DNA from: Axinella damicornis
Taxonomy: Eukaryota > Porifera > Demospongiae > Axinellida > Axinellidae
Direction of reading: 5' to 3'
DNA: 64,000 bases
Assembly (NCBI GenBank): GCA_963931865.1
Contig: OZ007510.1
Coordinates: forward strand, 2,264,472-2,328,471
In this document: positions 11,030 to 30,776 of the stretch, piece by piece
Layout of the letters: each line of letters opens with the position of its first letter
Numbering within the stretch: the first letter of the stretch is position 1
The notes under the pieces: model-generated
Databases searched by the model: none
Told to the model about the DNA's origin: nothing
What the model saw: only the letters and a program-made list of their open reading frames with translations
Position numbers and translations under genes: made by a program

Positions 11030-12082
11030 GGTCTTTGCGCCAAAATGTGCAGCCTGCCAAAAAAACATTGTCCCTGAACTGGTGAGTACAGTCATTGTGA
11101 TTCAGAGGCAGGGAGGTGTAGGGAGAGGCGAGGGGGTGCATGGAGAGGGGATCTCGGGAGGGTGTGTGGGGAGAGGGGAAGGGGTGTAGGGAGAGGGGAG
11201 TGGGTGTGGGGAGAAGGGAGGTGGGTGTGGGAAGAGGGGAGGGGGTGTAGGAAGAGAGGGGGTGCAGGGAGAGGAGAGGGGATATAGGAACAGGAGAGGG
11301 GGTGCAGGGAGAGGGGAGGGGGTGCATGGAGAGGGGAGGGGATGTAGGAAGAGGAGAGGGGGTGCAGGGAGAGGAGGGGGTGCAGGGAGATGGGAGGGGG
11401 TGTAGGAAGAGGAGAGGGGGTGCAGGGAGAGGGGAGGGGGTGTAGGAAGAGGAGAGGGGGTGCAGGGAGAGGGGAGGAGAGTATAGGAAGACAGGAGGAG
11501 GATGCAGAGAGAGTGGAGGAGGTGTAGGGAGGGGAGAGGGGAGGAGGGTGCAGGCCTGCAGGGAGGGGGAGGAGCAGGAGGTATCAGGACTTGGGAGAGG
11601 GGAGTAGGAGTTGAGGGAGAGGTTGAGGGAGTGGAGATGGAGGGGGTGGAGCATAGAACAGGACTTGGAGGAGAGATGGGAGGAACAAGGAGTTGGGGGA
11701 GAGGAGGGAAGGACAGTGAAGATGTGTGAAGGTATGGAATGTCTTATGACGTGTGCGTCATTGTTCCGTAGGGGAGGGTGAAAACCGTGCGGGTGATTGC
11801 AATGAAGTGTTTCCACATGGAGTGCTACAGATGTGAGGTATGTGCAGGGGAGACACCACCAGTGTGATAGGGAGCTGTCATGGCTGATTGTGTTCTTGCA
11901 ATGAATGACCTGCTCATCCGTACTGTCCATGCACAAACCCACACCTTCAGGACTGTGGCAAGCAGCTTGCCAGTAGGCCGCAGGGAGGAGAGAAATGCTA
12001 TCCGCTTGACGACCACCTGCTCTGCAAGAGCTGTAACACTGCCAGAGCACAGGGTCTCCCCACGAGGACCACTGTACTATGA
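11030..12082 (+). CDS. Zyxin/LPP/Ajuba-type LIM protein, C-terminal LIM domain only
   Basis: Three exons with AG/GT borders and matching phases: 11030-11081, 11772-11837, 11951-12082 (TGA at 12080-12082). Together they encode one LIM zinc-binding domain: first-finger Cys in KCAACQKNIV, then KTVRVIAMKCFHMECYRCE, then DCGKQL...CYPLDDHLLCKSCNTARAQ and a short tail. This order and the CNTARAQ ending match the third, last LIM domain of the zyxin/LPP/TRIP6 family, which links focal adhesions, actin and nuclear signalling. All zinc ligands expected for the two fingers are present. The two preceding LIM domains and the proline-rich N-terminus are not found, although only about 1.4 kb separates this from the divergent INTS7 start. 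It is therefore either a truncated duplicate or a gene whose other exons I cannot see. The first intron is filled by a G/A-rich minisatellite. Confidence 0.8.
11104..11730. repeat. G/A-rich minisatellite in the LIM gene intron
   Basis: Irregular copies of an ~18-20-bp unit such as GGGGGTGCAGGGAGAGGAGA. The 394-codon antisense frame across it is low complexity and is rejected as a gene. Confidence 0.85.
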
Positions 12083-12356
12083 ACTATGCAGTAGCTCTGT
12101 AACCCCGCCAAACATGGACAATTATACATCCAGCACTCAACTATACGTACATTTTATATCATCAACGACCTATTTACTCAGTAAGAATATTTTTACTTAG
12201 TTGGTAGTCGTGTACTCACGTCTTCTCACGTGCATGGTAATGTTTCCAATTTGTATGATTTTAACTCTGCCAGTGTGATTTTCACTTCACTGTGTTGCAC
12301 TATTATAATTATTGGCTGTACTTAGTTGGTAAAAATCGTTGATTATAGGTATGCAG

Positions 12357-12743
12357 TAGGCCTTGGCGAATTATTCTCAAAAATTGTCCCATTATGGTAT
12401 GCTTCAAGCATAATTCATAATTATGCTTTTATGCTTATGCTTGTAATAATGTCATTATGCTTGTAATAATGTCATTCATGAGCACACGTGGCCTATTATT
12501 AGGCAAACTCCGAACTATACAGTATAAGTTTCCAGGTGTCAAAGCCTGTAGCTACCTGAAGTAGACATTAATTGTCAAGCTAGTTCTGGCTGTTCTATCA
12601 TAGATAAACGAAAAGCGCCAACTAAGTCAGACCTTATAATTAGCAAGGTTACAATAATTATTATGCTCCAACAGCTCTTTATTATGCCAGCATATGCTCC
12701 TTCCACCGTACTATTATGCTAGAGCATAATTCGCCAAGGCCTA
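12357..12743. mobile_element. hAT-like MITE with 8-bp target-site duplication
   Basis: 387-bp AT-rich element. Terminal inverted repeats TAGGCCTTGGCGAATTAT and ATAATTCGCCAAGGCCTA are flanked on both sides by GTATGCAG (12349-12356 and 12744-12751). An 8-bp duplication with short inverted ends is typical of hAT elements. The interior has repeated ATTATGCTT motifs and no ORF. Confidence 0.85.
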
Positions 12744-12935
12744 GTATGCAGGACTGAGCATATCCGGGAGTGGAAACTGACTCGGGCCTCACCCTCCTTC
12801 CAAAGCTCATGTCTATCCCACAGAATTCATGGAAAGCCCACTGTCTCTTCCAACTAACGTCGAAATGTCCTTGCCTCTTCACTGAGCGGCAGAGAGCTAA
12901 TTAGTATCCGCACTGCCCGTGGCTAGTTTAAAATA

Positions 12936-12976
12936 TTTTTGGCGGGAAGTCTAGGTCAGGTGGTACGCGCATGCGC
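12936..12976 (+). promoter_or_regulatory. E2F-like and NRF1-like motifs
   Basis: TTTTTGGCGGGAAG (12936-12949) matches the E2F consensus and GCGCATGCGC (12967-12976) is a perfect NRF1 palindrome. A second TTTTGGCGGGAAG is at 13023-13035, at the start of the adjoining dispersed repeat. No start codon with a supported gene lies next to them, so they may be repeat sequence rather than an active promoter. Confidence 0.4.
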
Positions 12977-13019
12977 AACAGGATACATCCGGTTTGGGCT
13001 TAAATACTGCTTTTGTAGC

Positions 13020-13310
13020 AAGTTTTGGCGGGAAGTCGGGATGGCGTGTTCGCTTGCAGACTGGGGTCTGAACATTTCCTCCCCAATAACCGAGTACGAG
13101 GTCGGGCCCCTCTGTACATACCGGTTCTCGACTTCCCCGCCTAGCAGCCGTAGTACGCCGGTTCCCATCTGACCACCGAAGCTAAAGGTGTCTGGTAGAA
13201 AGCAGGTCGCCCTCCTGTGATTCCAGGCACGCCTATCCAGCGCTTCTGAGGCTTACACTTCGGTGTCTGACCTGTCACGGAGGGATGGGTGTGTTGCTAG
13301 GTTGTATTTT
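13020..13310 (+). mobile_element. SINE-like dispersed repeat, copy A
   Basis: Shares blocks in the same order with 45820-46090 (reverse orientation): TTTTGGCGGG, GCAGACTGGGGTCTGAAC, CCGAAGCTAAA, GACCTGT and GAGGGATGGG, then GCTAGGT and a T-rich tail (13305-13420). The CCATCTGACCACCGAAGCTAA block resembles the internal region of 5S rRNA, which suggests a 5S-derived SINE; that last step is inference. Positions 13420-13860 are T-rich with no gene; a half-end of the TAGTTTGG family (CTGGGAACCAAACTAG) is at about 13510. Confidence 0.55.
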
Positions 13311-13874
13311 TTTCTTCTTTTTTTTTTCTTTCTTTTTTCTCTCCATAGTCTGTTTTCTCTTTTCTTTTTAGTTCATGCTAGACTCATGTTTATTTTTCCT
13401 TTTAATGAGGCCAGGCTTTTTTTCCAAGTTGTTTCTCCTTAGAAATGCCATAAGTAATTATTGGTTGCTCGCCCCACTCACCCTAGCTGGAATTGAAACA
13501 CAGCAGGTTCTGGGAACCAAACTAGGCCCTATATAAGAATCCTTAATTCCTGCTAGACTTCTTTCTTTTTTTTTTTGGTTAATAACGTTCTCTTTTTTCA
13601 TTCGTCTTTTTTTGTCCAGCTTTGGTTCTTATTTCTCTTTATTCTTCCTTTCCTTTTCACTCTGCAATGTTTGCATGGTTGTTTTCTTTAATTCTTCAGC
13701 TTTGGTTCATTTTTCCCCACTTCAAGTCTGATTATATCGGCTATTGGTAGATATGTCAGTTATCAGACTATCGGCTAAATTCAATACCGGTGCATCATGA
13801 AATTTGTCATTGAAACTCAGCAGCACTGACTATCGACCACATGGCCCTATGCATGAAACCATACAATCATGAAG

Positions 13875-14056
13875 CTACAATACTTCATGCAGAATTTCAT
13901 AAACTGGACAATGGACATTAGACACTTCAGTGGGTGGCAATGGTACTCTGAAATCCTCCACGACACCTCGGACAGCCTCCATCACAGCCTTGTACTCCTT
14001 TAGCTTGTTGGGCTCCTCCATGGCAAGAAGTGTGCCTGAGTGTGTGTGTGTGGTGT

Positions 14057-14107
<51 letters not shown>

Positions 14108-15649
14108 GGTGGCACAAACAACAACAGCTCCTTAATTTATTGGTGGAGTTGGTGACTTTCCTCTGCTTTTGGAGTTCCTTACAATTGTAGTCATGTATAC
14201 CAGTATGGTTCCCTACAGACTAAGGTGTCCTCACATACATGGTACTTCCAAGGTTCCCTACGGACCAAGGTGTACCCACATACTTCTGAGGTGCCCACAT
14301 ACCTCTGAGGTTCCCCGCACACTAAGGTGCTCCCACCTTCCCTTATGGACCAAGGTGTACCTCTGGGGCTCCCTAAGGACCAAGTTGCCCCCATGTAGTA
14401 GATATAGTTGAAGGTGACCACATCCTCATTCTTGGCACACATAGGGAACTTGCTTAGATCACCAACAACAGGGATGTTTTGTTCTTCATGGCAAGCTGTG
14501 GGTGTGGTCACAGAGGGGAAGTGGGTGTGATCAGAGAGGCCAGAGAGGAGGAGGACAGGGTCAGAGAGGCCAGAGTGAGGGAGGAGAGGCCAGAGAGGAG
14601 GAGGATGCAGTCAGAGGCCGAGAGGGAGGAGAGGCCAGAGAGGAGGAGGATGCGGTCAGAGAGGCCAGAGTGAGGGAGGAGAGGCCAGAGAGGAGGAGGA
14701 TGCAGTCAGAGAGGCCGAGAGGGAGGAGAGGCCAGAGAGGAGGAGGATGCGGTCAGAGAGGCCAGAGTGAGGGAGGAGAGGCCAGAGAGGAGGAGGATGC
14801 GGTCAGAGAGGTCGAGAGGAGGAGAGGCCAGAGAGGAGGGGATGCGGTCAGAGAGGTCGAGAGGGAGGAGAGGTCGAGAGGGAGGAGAGGCCAGAGAGGA
14901 GGAGGACGGGGTCAGAGAGGGAGGAGGAGAGGAGGTGGAGGGAGGCCAGAGTGATCGTTAGGAAGGAAGGGAGGTGGCTCCCATTCGCAAACCAAGTGCT
15001 GACTACCATGGAATTAGTTTTAATGAATGCAGATCTGGTATGTGCCGGCATGCATTCACAGAACATTACAACTGGTGAGTAGTTAACAGTGGACAAGTAT
15101 GGCCAATCAAGGAGTGCCGACCAACTCAGGGGGTCTGGCACTGACATTCTGCTATGCCAAACTGTTCACACACAGTGAAAGGGATGGAGGACGAGTAACA
15201 TTGGCGTGATCGACGTGACAGCCCTAGCTTGTCGTACCTGACAGAACAGCATGTCACAGCTGCTCTCATGACCCTTAACACCTTGAATACCTGGCTCAAA
15301 GTCATCCTTTGTAATGGGACCTACAGGGAGAAAGGGAGGGAGGGAGGGAGGGAGGGAGGGAGGGAGGGAGGGAGGGAGGGAGGGAGGGAGGGAGGGAGGG
15401 AGGGAGGGAGGGAGGGAGGGAGGGAGGGAGGGAGAGAGGGAGGAGGGAGGGAGGGAGGGAGGGAGAGAGGGAGGGAGGAGGGGAAGAGGGAGAAGGAACA
15501 TTAGAAGAGTTGGTTGCTGATAATTAAAATCTTGTGCCATCATGTGATTTTCAGCAATTGACAACAACCCTGTCACTACCAAGAACAAGCATCCTCCCAC
15601 CTGTGGCCCGGATGACTGTCAGGTTCAATGGGTCTCTCTGAAGTCCCCC
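13875..15649 (-). CDS. Unidentified spliced gene, C-terminal exons
   Basis: Two exons join in phase: 15601-15649 (GGLQRDPLNLTVIRAT) and 15238-15320 (GPITKDDFEPGIQGVKGHES...CDMLFCQ), both with AG/GT borders. A terminal exon at 13875-14035 reads TLLAMEEPNKLKEYKAVMEA...EVSNVHCPVYEILHEVL then stop, after an AG acceptor. Possible intermediate exons are near 14410-14495 (CHEEQNIPVVGDLSKFPMCA) and 14970-15035 (SAFIKTNSMVVSTWFANGSH), but their borders are not settled. I do not recognise the family. The introns are filled with minisatellites. Exons further upstream are not found; the next DNA to the right is the second copy of the INTS7 promoter segment. Confidence 0.45.
14071..14104. repeat. Poly-G run next to (TG)n
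   Basis: 34 G following an alternating TG tract (14036-14070). On the minus strand this reads C(n)-(CA)n immediately upstream of the acceptor of the terminal exon at 14035. Confidence 0.9.
14508..14945. repeat. G/A-rich minisatellite, ~40-60 bp units
   Basis: Repeated blocks of GGTCAGAGAGGCCAGAG, GGGAGGAGAGGCCAGAG and AGGAGGAGGATGCGG. The 150-codon plus frame here is repeat translation, not a gene. Confidence 0.85.
15331..15480. repeat. (GGGA)n microsatellite, ~150 bp
   Basis: Nearly pure GGGA repeat in the intron between the two phase-matched exons of the unidentified minus-strand gene. Confidence 0.9.
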
Positions 15650-16196
15650 CTAACTTAGCGTCCAAAGCATTGACCTCTTTCTACCATTTCTCCTGGAGCT
15701 CTTCGGGAATCAGCTGCGCAGGATGTGGTGGGGAAGGGAGAATGAATGTCATGCACACAATATAATCCACATGGCCAACAAGTATGATTTGCACCAATGT
15801 GATCAGCATGAAAAGAACCTTCAACTGATGTCTTAAACACGACTTTTAATATTGGTCACATTTTTGACAAAAATCGCACTCGACCAAAGGCTATAATCCA
15901 TGGTTGTTCATGATTTTGGGTTAAAATTCAACCTACAGCAAAATGGACATCATTTGAAAGCTCCATTCATGCTGATCACAATGGTACAAACCCCAGCTTC
16001 GTATCTCATTCCTAACCCAAGATACCTAGCAGTACTTAGCTCAAACATTTGCACCATTGTGGTCAGCATATGAATGGAACATGCCAATTGATGTCCAATT
16101 AGCTGTAGGTTGGATTTTGATGAAAAAGCATGTGACCAATCCATTTTAAGGACATCATTTGAAAGTTGTTTTTTCTGACCACAATAACACAATCCC

Positions 16197-16818
16197 TAGC
16201 CTCGTACCCAGGCCTTCAATCGCGGGGGGAAGGCCTGGTATACACTGTTTGCGCATGCGTTTAATTTAAATGTGAATATTACGTCAATTTTAATTGTGAC
16301 GTTTGCAAATGGGTTGGGCTTAACTGATGACGTTTGCGTAACACACCCGCGTACGCGTGCATGAGAGCGATCAAAGGGCTCACAACAAGCACACCACAGC
16401 TCTTTCCACTGTCTACAAGTCCCTTCTTGTGGCTAGTCCATGAGGAAAGGGAGCGCTTGGTAGCACAGGCTCTTCTGCCATAGCCAGTAGGTAGCTAGCC
16501 CGCTGCCTTCGTACACAGCTCTCATGGAGGAGCGCTGCTCTTCTTTCACAGTCATCCGTGTCATTTTCAGCCTTCGCAAAGCATAGGAAAGAGCCTCAGA
16601 GAAACTACTACCACCAGAACTTTTGCACGCCGTGATTGCTACTCGTCGTTCGTTGCGGTTCTTCTAGGAATGTAAACATAGACGTCATTCGACATCATCG
16701 TTTCACGGAAGAATACCGAGATATCCTATTTTCCAAGATTTTGGGGGAAATTAAGCGCATGCGCAAACAGTGTATACCAGGCCTTCCCCCCGCGATTGAA
16801 GGCCTGGGTACGAGGCTA
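16197..16818. mobile_element. 622-bp TAGCCTCG-family element carrying a gene fragment
   Basis: Ends TAGCCTCGTACCCAGGCCTT and AAGGCCTGGGTACGAGGCTA with ~65-bp terminal inverted repeats that include GCGCATGCG, an NRF1-like palindrome, near their inner edges. Both flanks carry CACAATCCC (16188-16196 and 16819-16827), a perfect 9-bp duplication absent from the empty site in copy A. Long inverted repeats and 9-bp duplications suit Mutator-like elements; KDZ-type elements are an alternative. The interior holds a decayed helicase fragment and no transposase. Confidence 0.92.
16360..16625 (-). pseudogene. RecQ-helicase-like fragment inside the MITE
   Basis: Read on the minus strand: SSFSEALSYALRRLK, then VKEEQRSSMRAVYEG, then LPTGYG, a frameshift, KSLCYQALPFLMD, a stop and second frameshift, then KSCGVLVVSPLIALM. 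The order matches the start of the RecQ-family helicase core: Q-containing upstream segment, Walker A (PTGxGKSLCYQ) and motif Ia (VVSPLIALM). Two frameshifts and at least one stop make it non-functional. It ends within the element, so it was mobilised with it. Family assignment rests on these motifs alone. Confidence 0.65.
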
Positions 16819-17395
16819 CACAATCCCCAGCTTCATATCTCATCCACATACCTACGTAGCTAGTGCAACGTTCCCTTTCGAGTCAATTCCCAATACCAAT
16901 TATTAGGAGGGCAGCTTCTGCAATTTTGGTTTAATTCCAAAACTGACATGTCAAAATGTGCCATAATTGGTAGTGAATGGTTTTCAATTGTGCCAATTTT
17001 GGCACAAAATATACCTCTCTCTCTCTGCTACACCTTATGCTTTGGCTAAATCAAACAGAATATACACATACGTATACATTAGCATCCAGTATACTCGACA
17101 GAGGATGCCAGTCTCATGTGGAGGGAGAACTTGATCAGATACGTATACATGTACTTAGTGCATGGTCACAACATGCAGTTGAAGTTTGCTGGCTGGCAGC
17201 CGTTGGTTGCCAATTGCAATGCTGATTTACAATATGTCCAGTCTACCTATAGCCACTCGGGCCTTTACACAAAGTTTATGTAGCCTGTAGTCATGCGCTA
17301 GAGGCTATGTGCTGTGGTGTGGTGTTCCCATTTACTGCCACCCTAGTGCATTTGTGGAGCTGCTCCACCTCGGGACAGATCTGCAGGTGGCTGAC

Positions 17396-17460
17396 CTTTG
17401 TCGACCTCTAGCAGTGCTGTGTTGGCCTCCCGGCGGGTGTCATTCGTCAGGGCCTCCGTC
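17396..17460 (-). pseudogene. INTS7: Duplicated INTS7 first exon lacking its ATG
   Basis: Encodes TEALTNDTRREANTALLEVDK and keeps the GTCAGCC donor, nearly identical to INTS7 exon 1 at 9532-9598. The three bases that carry the start codon are missing: GGCGATGACGGAGG in copy A is GGCGACGGAGG here. It is 8 kb farther from the INTS7 body than copy A and on the same strand. It could still act as a non-coding leader exon if the promoter copy is active. Confidence 0.85.
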
Positions 17461-17846
17461 GCCAGCTGTACGTGCAAGAGTCGACCACTGCATATCAGCT
17501 GCAGACTGCTGCAACCCAGATTTTCCAAAAGATGCCCACCATTGTGACCCAGGTATGTATATGTTCCACAAGATGAAAAGGGTGTTACCTACCTTGACAT
17601 GTGGCAGATTACATAATATTCTATGTTCAGTGAAATAATGGCAACAGAGATTCAGGATTTGTTTGCCACGTGTGCTACAGGAGATGAAATAATTTTATGT
17701 ACTTGAGTCAGTACTGATGTCCTAAGTGAGGGCAATGAAGTATATAGCCAGAATAGGAGGGTAGGCCCTATAGGGAAGTACAGAGAGGCGCGTATCACAG
17801 CTTTGTGTTGCCTGCTTTACGGACTTTAAGTGCTGAAGCTGAAGCT

Positions 17847-17876
<30 letters not shown>
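17847..17876. repeat. Poly-G run (30 nt)
   Basis: Homopolymer upstream of the first recognised CCDC167 exon; an alternating GT tract follows at 17947-17965. Confidence 0.9.
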
Positions 17877-17877
<1 letters not shown>

Positions 17878-18005
17878 GTTGCCGATGATGAGATGGTTTA
17901 TGACCACAATTATTACCACCATTCCACCATAGCAGCTGGGTACTGTGCGTGTGTGTGTGTGTGTACATATTATATACAAGTGCTTCTGAAATGCTTGCTT
18001 TGCAG

Positions 18006-18528
18006 ATTGAAAAGCTGGAAATTGACTTGAAGGAATGTCGGAGGAGAATGGATGAGATAGACAGGCACCTCAGGTTGAAGGAGAGCTCAGCAGAGGAAGG
18101 GTAAGTTAATACGTTAGTAACGTATAAGCCTAGTAGGCTGGGAATGTTGCAGACATGTGAGCTACATGCAGTGTAGATAGTAACTCCAGCATCTCCATTA
18201 AATGTTGTTCTCATGATCACTTTCCAGGACAAGGCTAAGAGAGGAATCCACACAATTGGGAACAGACGCAGAGACCTATGGTAGGACACTTATTGTGATT
18301 GGCATACCATGCTCTATTATCCATGGTTAAACCACACATCGATCACCTTTGTGGGTTTTACTTAATGTAATAATGACCAGTTCCCTGTGGTCTGAATGAC
18401 TCGTTCCACTCCTCCTGCCTGCAGAGAGAGAGCTGAAACAACTGAGGAAGGAGAACAGGAAGACGATGTTTGTCTCTTTTGCAGTACTCTTCCTTGCATT
18501 TGTTGTGTATTCAATCTTCATGTCTTAA
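18006..18528 (+). CDS. CCDC167: Coiled-coil domain-containing protein 167 (first exon not found)
   Basis: Three exons with consistent phases: 18006-18100, 18228-18280, 18425-18528 (TAA). They encode a charged coiled coil (IEKLEIDLKECRRRMDEIDR, then ERELKQLRKENRKTM) followed by one C-terminal hydrophobic segment, FVSFAVLFLAFVVYSIFMS. This matches CCDC167, a small (~97-residue) single-pass, probably tail-anchored membrane protein of unknown biochemical role. The KELKFLRQENRK-like block before the membrane segment is the most diagnostic. The first exon with the start codon should lie upstream of 18006, but no ATG-containing exon could be picked out of the repeats there. Confidence 0.85.
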
Positions 18529-18557
18529 CATTTCTTGCAGTGTTTTGGGCATGGAAC

Positions 18558-18665
18558 CGTTCCCAGGCCTTCTACACCTCCAGTTTTTGATCACTTGCAG
18601 TATGCATACTGCAAGCGATGCATACTACAAGCTGAAAAACTGGAGATGTAGGGGGAACGAGGCTA
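18558..18665. mobile_element. TAGCCTC-family MITE, left end eroded
   Basis: Begins CGTTCCCAGGCCTTCTAC and ends GGGGGAACGAGGCTA, with a palindromic core (CCAGTTTTTGATCACTTGCA and its inverse). TGGAAC flanks both sides. A further left half-end lies at about 18683-18700 (ATAGCCTCGTTCCCAGG). The rest of 18700-19346 shows no gene. Confidence 0.7.
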
Positions 18666-19346
18666 TGGAACTGAACTACCTATTGACTATAGCCTCGTTC
18701 CCAGGTGCTCGGTACTTGAGGAGAAGAGCTCTTCTCCCCAATTACCATAACTAAATAGCCTAAAGTATTAATTCCTACATGCACAACCTTAACACACTAA
18801 CTGTATGTAGGTGATTACCCCTAAACTACACCATAATCATATTGCTATGTATACTACCGCTAGTGTAGGTAGGGTTTAGGGATAATTATAGTTCGGTTTG
18901 TGTTGACGGATGTGGAACAGCAGCGCGGGCTTATGGGAGCTCATGACAGCATTTACTGCCATTGGTTGGTTAAGTGTTTACTAGTCATGCACAAGATTGG
19001 GTACATCAGTAAAAATTATTGCGCTATCAAGCCACGATGGTATGCCACCAACCAGGGTAGGAAGAATTTAGTATTCTGGTTATACATTACGTTGCTGTGC
19101 GGAAATCACTCAGTACTGGTCACAACGCAGCACTGATGTTTCCAGATCAAATGGATTCATCCTACAACTTAACTAATAGTGAACATGAAACAATCATATT
19201 ATGTACTCAAACATTGTACAATCTCCATAGTATGAACACACTACAACCTAATATAGTTACGCTAGACAATATCATAGCAGGAGAATGTGAACTTGCCACC
19301 AGTCTCCTGGCTAATAGACAAGAGGGTGCTAGGGGAGCAGGTCCTA

Positions 19347-30776
<11,430 letters not shown>

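Larger units (their letters stand above)
15785..17690 (+). repeat. Segmental duplication, copy B (interrupted by a MITE)
   Basis: Second copy of 8518-9860 in the same orientation. It is longer only because a 622-bp element plus a 9-bp duplication was inserted at 16197-16827. In copy A the unbroken sequence around 8912-8940 (GGCACAATCCCCAGCTTCAT) is the empty site. Confidence 0.88.

Noticed and set aside
10866..12050. 394-codon minus-strand ORF rich in Pro, Ser and Leu
   Set aside because: It is the antisense of a G/A-rich minisatellite and of the LIM exons; composition is low complexity.
14508..15504. Arg/Glu/Gly-rich plus-strand ORFs
   Set aside because: Translation of minisatellites; they overlap introns of the minus-strand candidate gene.
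15649..17396. INTS7 exon-1 copy splicing in frame onto the unidentified gene
   Set aside because: The exon-1 copy ends in phase 1 while the exon at 15649 begins in phase 0, and the copy lacks an ATG, so a simple in-frame fusion is not supported.
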